From positions 1 through 8,228 of the forward strand of contig DBWP01000009.1 in the NCBI GenBank assembly GCA_002309075.1: a stretch of 8,228 nucleotides of DNA, in the 5' to 3' direction. Positions within the stretch are counted from its first letter, which is position 1. Every line of letters begins with the position of its first letter. Shown one piece after another: positions 1-5,672 of this stretch. A model generated the notes under the pieces. That model was not told where the DNA came from. It did no database searches and was given only the letters and a program-made list of their open reading frames with translations. Made by a program: the position numbers and the translations under genes. The stretch is from Candidatus Saccharibacteria bacterium UBA1235. GTDB lineage: Bacteria; Patescibacteriota; Saccharimonadia; Saccharimonadales; Saccharimonadaceae.

Positions 1-332
1 CTCATAATCCGACAAAGGTTTTCAAAACCCTTATTATTCATCGCGATTAAAGTAATATGAAAACGTTGCTTATCGTGAGCCGGATCTTTGTCGGTCATTT
101 TACGTGCAGCAACATAAGCCTCCAGCCCGAGCAAAGGCTTAATCCCGGCCGCATTACATTCTTTATAGAGCTCAACTAAACCGCTCATTGTGCCATGGTC
201 GGTTACTGCTACTGCTTCCATCCCCTCGTTTTTGACAAACTCAACTAACTCCGGCACTTTTGTCAGGCCGTCTAGTAAAGAATAATGAGTATGGTTGTGC
301 AGATGCACAAAGTCGCTAGGCTTGAGCTCCAT
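1..332 (-). CDS. dnaE: DNA polymerase III alpha subunit, N-terminal PHP domain (partial, runs off left edge)
   Basis: This is the N-terminal 110 codons of the replicative polymerase catalytic subunit, which synthesises DNA at the chromosomal fork. The start ATG is at 332-330. The protein opens with FVHLHNHTHYSLLDG (residues 8-22), close to the usual DnaE PHP opening FVHLHxHSEYSLLDG. AVTDHGTMSG follows at about 41-51 and GIKPLLGLEAYVAA at about 63-76. The candidate PHP metal ligands His10, His12, His14, Asp45, His46 and Glu71 are all present, so the PHP site looks intact. In several bacteria an intact PHP site gives DnaE its own 3'-5' proofreading; whether that holds here is inferred. The gene starts 5 nt after the YtxH-like stop, with only a weak purine-rich GAAGAGAAA upstream, so it is probably read from the same transcript as the two small genes before it. 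The polymerase domains lie outside the window. Confidence 0.96.
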   Translation of the reverse strand, partial: MELKPSDFVHLHNHTHYSLLDGLTKVPELVEFVKNEGMEAVAVTDHGTMSGLVELYKECNAAGIKPLLGLEAYVAARKMTDKDPAHDKQRFHITLIAMNNKGFENLCRIM

Positions 333-337
333 AGCGA

Positions 338-580
338 TTATTTCTCTTCAGATTTCTTCTCAGATTTTTTGGCGGTTTTCGTTTTTTTAGCTTCAGCGGA
401 TTTTTCGCTCTTTTTCTCGCACTTACAATCTTTCCCGCAGTCGCAATTCTTTTCGCATTCTTCCGCTTCGTCAGTTGTCTTAGTCGAGATGAATTTTCCA
501 GCGATTGCTCCAGCAAGCGCCCCAAGCGCAGCTCCTAATATAAATTTTCCGGCCCCGTTACTTTTCTTTTTTTCCGTCAT
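338..580 (-). CDS. YtxH-like small membrane protein with cysteine cluster and Lys-rich tail
   Basis: This 80-residue protein has one glycine/alanine-rich membrane segment at about 11-30 (GKFILGAALGALAGAIAGKF). That segment resembles the opening of YtxH-like proteins, whose family pattern is a small-residue-rich helix followed by a charged, helical region. The segment after it is unusual: Cys42, Cys46, Cys48, Cys52 and Cys54 form a C-x3-C-x-C-x3-C-x-C cluster, and the rest is a low-complexity Lys/Glu/Ser tail. The cysteine spacing could bind metal or form disulfides, but this is not established. The start overlaps the preceding gene by 23 nt and has a good Shine-Dalgarno (AAAGGAAAG) 5-7 nt upstream. 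dnaE begins 5 nt after the stop. The YtxH family assignment rests on the N-terminal pattern and on pairing with a YtxG-like gene. The molecular function is unknown. Confidence 0.8.
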   Translation of the reverse strand: MTEKKKSNGAGKFILGAALGALAGAIAGKFISTKTTDEAEECEKNCDCGKDCKCEKKSEKSAEAKKTKTAKKSEKKSEEK

Positions 581-848
581 TTTCTTTCCTTTCTTTTAGG
601 CTTTCTTTAATCTTAGGATTAACATACTTGTCCACTAACATCTCAACGGTCCCCCCGACAGATGTAAGTCCGCGCACGTTCGTAACCACACCGTTTGCAT
701 TATCGGCAATATCTTGGCCTTTAATTGCAACGCGTTTAAATTCATCCGTCACGCTAAACATCTTCACCATCAATATGATTCCTATGATCAAAAATACTAA
801 AAGCGTTACGCTAAGTATTGCTACTAAAATCCATTCTGCTATGTTCAT
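558..848 (-). CDS. YtxG/DUF948-like single-span membrane protein
   Basis: This 96-residue protein has one strongly hydrophobic N-terminal segment (about residues 7-29), followed by an amphipathic region (about 34-85) rich in Asp, Asn, Val and Lys, and a basic/acidic tail. The arrangement of an N-terminal anchor and a helical soluble part containing VVTNVRGLTSVGGTVEMLVD resembles DUF948 proteins such as Bacillus YtxG. In Bacillus subtilis, ytxG sits directly before ytxH, and the same order is seen here, which strengthens both weak assignments. The start ATG has a strong Shine-Dalgarno AAGGAG (859-854) 5 nt upstream. An extended -10 promoter lies so close that the predicted leader is only about a dozen bases. 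The 3' end overlaps the YtxH-like gene by 23 nt, so the two are probably translated together. The role is unknown; an envelope-associated function is inferred from the membrane anchor. Confidence 0.8.
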   Translation of the reverse strand: MNIAEWILVAILSVTLLVFLIIGIILMVKMFSVTDEFKRVAIKGQDIADNANGVVTNVRGLTSVGGTVEMLVDKYVNPKIKESLKERKENDGKKEK

Positions 849-865
849 TTTATCTCCTTTTTTCC

Positions 866-893
866 ATTATACCACACTAATTTTCTGCTACAA
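866..893 (-). promoter_or_regulatory. Extended -10 promoter for ytxG-like/ytxH-like/dnaE genes
   Basis: Reading the minus strand, TGG-TATAAT occupies 874-866 (an extended -10), and a weak -35 (TTGTAG) occupies 893-888 with a 16-base spacer. The predicted start of transcription is near 859, which leaves a very short leader just long enough for the AAGGAG ribosome site. The promoter overlaps the last codons and the TAG stop of galU (879-877). Confidence 0.65.
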
Positions 894-1749
894 ATTTCCG
901 CACTTCGTCAGCATAATCAGAATTTCTCAAAACATATTCAAGATGCGCCATAAAGTAATTTTTTGGATCTCCTGTCGTAATCCACTTTCCTTCGCTTTTC
1001 GCTACAACAACATCGCCGTTTTTAGCTAATTTTGTGATCGCATCAGCCGTCCAGAGCTCCCCGTCAAGACCAGTATTTGAAGGAACTAGATAATCAAACA
1101 CTTCCGGAGTAAGTAGATAACGGCCATAAGAAGTCAAATTGCTCGGAGAAAGATCCGGAGTTTTTGGCTTTTCAACAATATGGCTAAGCGTTCCATTTTC
1201 TTTTAATGCGATCATGCCATATTTATGCCAAACTTCCTCTGGCATTTCTTGCGCGGCGATTACCGCCTTAGCGCCTTTATTTTGTTCGTAGGTGTCAATG
1301 AGAACCTTAACGTCGCTTTTGCCTAAGATTAAATCGTCAGAATAAAGCACTACAAAAGCCTCTTCATTCTCAACGAATTTCTTAGCTGACGCAATCGGTG
1401 AACCATTCCCATAAGGTAGGGTTGGGTCTTGTTCGATTACGGTAATTTTTGGAAAATCCAAAATTTCTTGAACCGGAGTAAAACGATCTGCCTTACCCTG
1501 TTTTTCGAGCAAAGCCTTTACGTTCTCTGCCGAGTTATGGAAATAATCATCATAAATCTCGCGCGACTTTGTATTTGGCGTCGCGACGATAATAATTTCT
1601 TCGATTCCCGCTTCAATACATTCTTCTACACAAAGTTGCATCACTGGCTTTGCGCCAATCGGAATCATCGCTTTTGGAATTGTTTTAGTGATAGGTAAAT
1701 AACGACTCGCGAAACCCGCGTCGGTAATAATTGCTTTTTTAATAGCCAT
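877..1749 (-). CDS. galU: UTP--glucose-1-phosphate uridylyltransferase (GalU-like)
   Basis: GalU makes UDP-glucose from UTP and glucose-1-phosphate in the cytoplasm, supplying glycosyl donors for envelope sugars. The 290-residue length is normal for the family. Recognisable parts are the N-terminal nucleotide-binding signature region (residues 4-35, ending in PKAMIPIGAKPVMQ), VEECIEAGIEEIIIVATP (41-58), the metal-binding acidic pair in VVLYSDDLI (Asp138/139), the sugar-binding VEKP (192-195), LDGELWTADAI (228-238) and the C-terminal GKWITTGDPKNYFMAHLEY (254-272). The usual GxGTRxLPxTK signature reads GFASRYLPITK, and the QG...GLGHA-type nucleotide loop reads QDPTLPYGNGSP. It is therefore a divergent member, and another sugar-1-phosphate nucleotidyltransferase specificity is possible. 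The ATG at 1749-1747 is preceded by AAGGAGG (1762-1756) at ideal spacing and by its own extended -10. There is no clear terminator after the stop, so read-through into the next genes is likely. Confidence 0.9.
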   Translation of the reverse strand: MAIKKAIITDAGFASRYLPITKTIPKAMIPIGAKPVMQLCVEECIEAGIEEIIIVATPNTKSREIYDDYFHNSAENVKALLEKQGKADRFTPVQEILDFPKITVIEQDPTLPYGNGSPIASAKKFVENEEAFVVLYSDDLILGKSDVKVLIDTYEQNKGAKAVIAAQEMPEEVWHKYGMIALKENGTLSHIVEKPKTPDLSPSNLTSYGRYLLTPEVFDYLVPSNTGLDGELWTADAITKLAKNGDVVVAKSEGKWITTGDPKNYFMAHLEYVLRNSDYADEVRKFVAEN

Positions 1750-1770
1750 ATAAAGCCTCCTTGAGACTTA

Positions 1771-1779
1771 ATTATAGCA
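1771..1779 (-). promoter_or_regulatory. Extended -10 promoter for galU
   Basis: The minus strand reads TGC-TATAAT at 1779-1771, a consensus extended -10. Transcription should begin near 1764, just before the AAGGAGG ribosome site (1762-1756), giving a leader of about 15 bases. No good -35 is visible; the place where one would fall (about 1793-1799) touches the edge of the 1798-1830 palindrome. Confidence 0.65.
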
Positions 1780-1797
1780 TAAAATTACCCAAAATAA

Positions 1798-1830
1798 CAT
1801 AAGGTTATGTTTTAAAAACATAACCTTATG
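1798..1830. terminator. Perfect 16-bp inverted repeat between the HdeD gene and galU; probable bidirectional terminator
   Basis: The arms CATAAGGTTATGTTTT (1798-1813) and AAAACATAACCTTATG (1815-1830) are exact reverse complements around one base. The RNA could form a 12-bp stem with a 9-nt loop. It begins 28 bases after the HdeD stop in the minus direction and is followed there by TTATTTT. In the plus direction it is followed by a better T-run (ATTTTTTCTTT). A terminator for the HdeD transcript, also blocking antisense transcription, is the simplest reading. A protein-binding operator next to the galU promoter is the alternative. Confidence 0.6.
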
Positions 1831-1858
1831 ATTTTTTCTTTCCCTGTTAAAACGCGTC

Positions 1859-2527
1859 TTATGATTTTTTAGTGCGCTTTTGAGATTTTTTCGTCGATTT
1901 CTTAGTTGTCTTTTTTGCTACGGTTTTCTTACTTCCGCTTTTAACACCTTTTCTAGCTTCGCTTCTGGCTTTTTTATCTTCGATGTTTTGTGCGCGGTTA
2001 TGGACACCATAAACCATACTCGTGACGCCGACTACGAGGAGATATGCACCAAAGAATCTAACAAAAGTCATAAGTTCAAACGAGCCAGCATTTAAAATCA
2101 CAAAGCCCATTACGGCACCGATTACACCAGCAAGGATTCTGATGAAGCGGTCAGTCGGGTCGACCGTGGACAAAAAGCCATGGAAGATATCGATCACGCC
2201 GGACGCGAAAGTATAAACCGCTAGGATTATCGTGCAAGCTACAAAGTCGCCTTGCGCAAAGAATAGCAGAGCTACGGCGGCAGCAACATCAATGAGCGCG
2301 TCGATTACGGAATTGATCCAGCCGTGTTTTTTAAGCGAACTATAAAGTGCGCCGATTGTGTCAATCACGCCCATTATGAGTAAGAATATTACAAGAATCG
2401 AGATTGCATAATTAAAATTGTCTAGCCCGCCAAAAAGTGCGAGAAAGCCAAATACTGCTGCGAGACCACCTCGAAGCACAAACATCAACCAATGTTTGTC
2501 GATGAATTTTCTATTTATACGTGCCAT
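1859..2527 (-). CDS. HdeD/DUF308-family six-helix membrane protein with Lys-rich tail
   Basis: This 222-residue integral membrane protein has six predicted spans, at about 12-33, 40-62, 73-91, 96-118, 128-147 and 150-174, arranged as three helix pairs. That is the usual HdeD (DUF308) layout. The family name comes from an enterobacterial acid-resistance gene, but its biochemical activity is not known, and no acid-stress role should be assumed here. After the last span comes a 45-residue hydrophilic tail dominated by KK, KT and KS repeats (about 186-222), longer and more basic than in ordinary HdeD proteins. It would carry a strong positive charge, probably on the cytoplasmic side, where it could contact nucleic acid, acidic lipids or the ribosome (inferred). 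The ATG at 2527-2525 has AAAGGG (2543-2538) 10 nt upstream, a slightly long spacing. The gene has its own promoter at the end of the preceding femAB-type gene, and the 1798-1830 hairpin follows it. Confidence 0.85.
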   Translation of the reverse strand: MARINRKFIDKHWLMFVLRGGLAAVFGFLALFGGLDNFNYAISILVIFLLIMGVIDTIGALYSSLKKHGWINSVIDALIDVAAAVALLFFAQGDFVACTIILAVYTFASGVIDIFHGFLSTVDPTDRFIRILAGVIGAVMGFVILNAGSFELMTFVRFFGAYLLVVGVTSMVYGVHNRAQNIEDKKARSEARKGVKSGSKKTVAKKTTKKSTKKSQKRTKKS

Positions 2528-2558
2528 AGAATGATTGCCCTTTATTACTTATGCTTAT

Positions 2559-2567
2559 ATTATATCA
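2559..2567 (-). promoter_or_regulatory. Extended -10 promoter for the HdeD-family gene, built on an upstream stop codon
   Basis: The minus strand reads TGA-TATAAT at 2567-2559. The TGA is also the stop codon of the preceding FemAB-type gene (2567-2565). The expected start is near 2552, giving a leader of about 25 bases containing AAAGGG. A possible weak -35 (TTCGCA, 2589-2584) sits 19 bases upstream, so activity probably rests on the extended -10. Confidence 0.6.
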
Positions 2568-3584
2568 TACGTGGCGGATTTTTTTGCGAACACTTTCAAT
2601 GATTTTTGTTAGCTGATATTTATAGGGTTTTAAGATTAAGTCGTGGGCCGGAGTGTATTTTAGCTCTTCGCAACCGAACGAACGCTTGAATTCACTTACG
2701 CCATAAAAACGATGTGATTTTTCATCAGTACCTACGATCCCCCATAAATTATAGCGAGAACAGCCTCGCTTTCTGGCTTCTTCCATGGCTTTAAGGTGTA
2801 GGAGCGGTGCCGCGGAATACTTAGTGCCAAGATCCGAGGAAACGCCATAATGGTAGCTCGCTTCCGGACCATAAAAGATTATAAAATTTTGTGCTAAAAT
2901 TTCACCATCTTTTTTTGCAGTATATATTAAAACTTCGTTATTTTCTCGGAACGCCTCAAATTGTTTAGTCAAAAAACTCTCCGAAAAGGCTACGTATCTT
3001 TGGCGCTCGGCATGTTTTTTCTCAAGTTCGCAAAAATCTTTAATGCTTTCATCTTTATCGTCAGCACTAACTTCAATGTCTAGTTTCTCGGATTTACGTA
3101 ATTTCCTTCTGAAACCCTGAGAAGCGCCAGCTAAAATTTCTGCCTCAGATTTTTTAAGATCTAAGACCCCAGCATATTCTACCGAAAGATACATCGGAGC
3201 CTTTTTGAGTCCAAAATCTTCCATTAGTTTTAGAGATTTTTCAGACAAAGGAAGTTGTGGGCGTACTCTTACAAAAACACATTCGTAGCGAGCTCCGAGC
3301 TGGCGAATATCATCAAAGACGGCTTTTACAACTTTTTTATCACTCCAATCAATTAAGGGGCCACCAGCAATCGCAAGGTAAGTCCCGCGTCGGGCCGTCT
3401 CCACGACTCCGGCGTATACGCCAACGATTTTATCGTCTTTTAAAACTTCTCGTCTTACGATTTTTTTGCCACGGTTTTTATGAAATTCGTAAAAATCCCA
3501 AGATTGTAAAAAATTCGCTTCCGGAAGGTTTGTTACGAATCCGTCCCATTCTGATCTGTTTTCGCCGTCAATAAGTTTAATCAT
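2565..3584 (-). CDS. FemA/FemB-family peptidoglycan aminoacyltransferase (downstream copy)
   Basis: FemAB (FemX) enzymes use aminoacyl-tRNA to add amino acids to the stem peptide of peptidoglycan precursors, building the interpeptide bridge at the inner membrane face. This 339-residue protein shows the two GNAT-like halves of the family. The first contains NFLQSWDFYEF (24-34), YLAIAGGPLIDW (69-80) and CVFVRVRPQL (102-111). The second contains YHYGVSSDLG (244-253), then APLLHLKAMEEARKRGCSRY (259-278), NLWGI (279-283), GVSEFKRSFG (295-304) and PAHDL (312-316). The basic segment GFRRKLRKSEKLDIEV (157-172) joins them. No clear tRNA-binding coiled-coil insertion of the Staphylococcus FemA type is visible. 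The gene is the last of a coupled operon; its ATG shares ATGA with the stop of its paralogue, with AAGAGG just upstream. The amino acid and acceptor cannot be read from sequence. Confidence 0.88.
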   Translation of the reverse strand: MIKLIDGENRSEWDGFVTNLPEANFLQSWDFYEFHKNRGKKIVRREVLKDDKIVGVYAGVVETARRGTYLAIAGGPLIDWSDKKVVKAVFDDIRQLGARYECVFVRVRPQLPLSEKSLKLMEDFGLKKAPMYLSVEYAGVLDLKKSEAEILAGASQGFRRKLRKSEKLDIEVSADDKDESIKDFCELEKKHAERQRYVAFSESFLTKQFEAFRENNEVLIYTAKKDGEILAQNFIIFYGPEASYHYGVSSDLGTKYSAAPLLHLKAMEEARKRGCSRYNLWGIVGTDEKSHRFYGVSEFKRSFGCEELKYTPAHDLILKPYKYQLTKIIESVRKKIRHV

Positions 3585-4558
3585 AGATGCCTCTTCTTTT
3601 TTCTTAGGGTTTCAAAAGCAAAATCTGCCGCATAACGCATTTTAGAAAGCACTAAATCGTGCGCCGGCACGAACTCGGTGATTTCGCCCGAAAAGCCAGT
3701 CTTAAAAGTTGTAACTCCGGCATAACGATGGTTTGGCTGCCCAGCAGGCGCAATTCCCCATAAATTAAAACGCAAACAACCTGCTTTCTTTAGATCTTTT
3801 GTGACTTGCCATAAAAGCGCGTAGGCTCCAGGCAATTTGCGGTTCAAAATAGTCGAGGCAGCTTCGTAATAGTCCCCTTCTTCTCCGCCTTTAATAATTA
3901 GGCCATAGGCGATTGGCTCACCTTCTTGAGTTAAGGCTTTATAGATTTTTATATCGTCACCAAAAGCTTCCTTTTCCGCCATTAAAGTTTTTAACGAAGG
4001 CGGAATAAAGCCCTGTCTTTTAGCGGTTTCGGCTTGGATATTATGAAATTCTTTAAAATCAGCCTCAGTATTAGAGCTTACAACTTTTATTCCTAATTTT
4101 TCTGCGCGACGAACTTCATAACGGGTTTGTCGGCGCATTCCAGCCAGCAATTGTTCCTCGGTTTTTGTGAGATCGAGTATTACGGTGTGCTCGGCCGCTA
4201 GGTGCATCGGCGCTTTTTTAAATCCTAAATTACTTAAAATCTTTAAGTTAGAGGCATTTTTTAAAAGTTGCGGACGAATTCTAATGAAAACACACTTTTC
4301 TTTTCTCCCTATCTCGGTAATTTTCTTGAAAATGATTTTTAGATCGTCTTTATTGTTCCAATCAGCTAAAGGTCCGCAAGAAATCTCAAGATAACGACCA
4401 CGTTTAGCATCGCGAACAATCATTAAGGCCCAGCCTCGTCCATCAAAATCATCACAAATTACTTTGTCGCCAAGGATTTCATTCATTTTGCCAAAATCTG
4501 GCGACTGCAAAAAGTTTGCTTCCGTATATTTCTTAACAACTTCATTCCACTTATTCAT
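3581..4558 (-). CDS. FemA/FemB-family peptidoglycan aminoacyltransferase (upstream copy)
   Basis: This 325-residue paralogue of the next gene carries the same blocks in the same order: NFLQSPDFGKM (15-25), RYLEISCGPLADW (55-67), CVFIRIRPQL (89-98), FKKAPMHL (113-120), RRAEKLGIKV (150-159), GCLRFNLWGIAP (260-271), GVTTFKTGFSGE (281-292) and PAHDL (298-302). Both copies end in a similar basic tail (LRKKKRHL here, VRKKIRHV in the other). It is shorter at the N-terminus by about ten residues. By family it should transfer an amino acid from tRNA to a lipid-linked peptide acceptor; two consecutive enzymes would suit a bridge of at least two residues or two different amino acids (inferred). The ATG at 4558-4556 overlaps the end of the aminotransferase gene by 8 nt and has a strong GGAGGA ribosome site inside that gene. 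It ends in ATGA with the next copy. Confidence 0.88.
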   Translation of the reverse strand: MNKWNEVVKKYTEANFLQSPDFGKMNEILGDKVICDDFDGRGWALMIVRDAKRGRYLEISCGPLADWNNKDDLKIIFKKITEIGRKEKCVFIRIRPQLLKNASNLKILSNLGFKKAPMHLAAEHTVILDLTKTEEQLLAGMRRQTRYEVRRAEKLGIKVVSSNTEADFKEFHNIQAETAKRQGFIPPSLKTLMAEKEAFGDDIKIYKALTQEGEPIAYGLIIKGGEEGDYYEAASTILNRKLPGAYALLWQVTKDLKKAGCLRFNLWGIAPAGQPNHRYAGVTTFKTGFSGEITEFVPAHDLVLSKMRYAADFAFETLRKKKRHL

Positions 4559-5672
4559 TCTCGTCCTCCGTATATTTTTTGATGATTTCTTGTGCTCCTT
4601 TTAGATCATTTTTAGAATAGTATATTGGTAAATTAATAATTTTTTCAGCTACTTCAGTTGCTACTGGGCAAGATTCTTCGTCAAAATGTACTTTTTTATA
4701 ATATCTTAACGGCGAAACAGGCTTTTCGTACCAAAATCCGTCAAAGTAATAACCGGCTTCTTTAAGTTCGTCTAGGACTGCTTGGCGATTTTTAACTAAA
4801 CAAAACTCGCGCAAATGCTTATCTTCTGTTGGTTTTAGATTTTTAAGCTGCTCTAGAGCTAATTTTGCCTCAAAATTAGCAGGTTTTCTTGATAAGTCTA
4901 ATTTATTGTCGGCAGAACGTTCTACGAAATGTACTTTTAATAAGAATTTCATTAAAATCCCGCCAAGATGTATCCTGGTTAATCTTCTACACCAGCTTCC
5001 AAAAAGCGGATAGAATCTTTCGCGCAGGCAATCGGACTTGTGAGCTGGTTCATCCGGAGTCTTAATCTCTCTCATGTAATGATGACGTAAAACTACGGCA
5101 CCGCCAGAAGTCGTGTCGATTGATTTATCTTTTCCAAAAGACAGAACCGCTGCTGCACCGACCGTTCCAGCTTCGCGTCCATCGGCATATTCTAATCCAG
5201 CGCAATGCGCTAAGTCTTCGATGATGATTAAACCATGTTTTCCAGCGAAGCGCTCAATCGCCTTAATATCTACTGGATTGCCGAGAGTGTTTTGTATGAT
5301 AATGCCACAAATAGGAGATCCGTCATGGGTGGCAGGATTCGCCCAGAGTTGTTCTAGCGTATTGATGCTAAAATTCAAATCTTTTTTATTGATATCGGCA
5401 AAGACTGGAGTTAGTCCCGCTGCTTTTACTGCTTCATAGACTGCGCAACAAGTAAAACCATTTACAATAATTTTGTCGCCCTTATTAAAGTAGGCCTTTA
5501 GAGCTAAAGCGAGCGCCGAACGTCCATTTTTGCACAAAATTGTTTCTCCGTCATAGCGACGAGAAAGGTATTTTGAAAGCTCCACCGCGTCTTCTTCTGT
5601 GGCTTTTGTAAATAAATGTCGCCACACGTTTTTTTGATTAGCTGCGAGGCCAAGAAAGTAGTTTTTTCTCAT
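4551..5672 (-). CDS. DegT/DnrJ/EryC1/StrS-family PLP-dependent aminotransferase
   Basis: Members of this family transaminate keto-sugars attached to nucleotides, using glutamate or glutamine, to make amino sugars for surface glycans. The 373-residue length is normal. Landmarks are NGRSALALALKA (49-60, phosphate-binding region), VNGFTCCAVYEAVKAAGLTP (70-89), then VFADI (90-94), QNTLGNPVDI (127-136), IEDLAHCAG (151-159) with Asp153 expected to hold the pyridine nitrogen and His156 to stack on the ring, and SFGKDKSIDTTSGG (178-191) with Lys183 in the SFxxxK position that forms the Schiff base. The C-terminal NLPIYYSKNDLKGAQEIIKKY resembles the family ending. The 220-250 region is unusually hydrophobic and basic (MKFLLKVHFVERS) and may form a membrane-facing patch. 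The substrate is unknown. The gene overlaps the hydrolase by ATGA and the next gene by 8 nt, placing it firmly in the envelope operon. GAGG lies 9 nt before the ATG. Confidence 0.88.
   Translation of the reverse strand: MRKNYFLGLAANQKNVWRHLFTKATEEDAVELSKYLSRRYDGETILCKNGRSALALALKAYFNKGDKIIVNGFTCCAVYEAVKAAGLTPVFADINKKDLNFSINTLEQLWANPATHDGSPICGIIIQNTLGNPVDIKAIERFAGKHGLIIIEDLAHCAGLEYADGREAGTVGAAAVLSFGKDKSIDTTSGGAVVLRHHYMREIKTPDEPAHKSDCLRERFYPLFGSWCRRLTRIHLGGILMKFLLKVHFVERSADNKLDLSRKPANFEAKLALEQLKNLKPTEDKHLREFCLVKNRQAVLDELKEAGYYFDGFWYEKPVSPLRYYKKVHFDEESCPVATEVAEKIINLPIYYSKNDLKGAQEIIKKYTEDENE

Noticed and set aside
316..525. Second minus-strand frame over the YtxH-like gene (69 codons)
   Set aside because: It is a frame-shifted shadow rich in Lys and Arg, without a ribosome site; the other frame has the membrane helix, a good Shine-Dalgarno and operon fit.
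285..599. Plus-strand open frame of 104 codons opposite the YtxH-like gene
   Set aside because: Its Phe/Ser-rich translation is the antisense image of Lys-rich coding sequence. It has no ribosome site, and dnaE and the YtxH-like gene explain the region.
628..1029. Plus-strand open frame of 133 codons across the ytxG-like gene, its promoter and the galU end
   Set aside because: It spans two genes and a promoter on the other strand, has no recognisable motif and no ribosome site.
5113..5439. Plus-strand open frame of 108 codons inside the aminotransferase gene
   Set aside because: It is antisense to the most conserved PLP-binding part of a clear gene, so it is a shadow of constrained codons.
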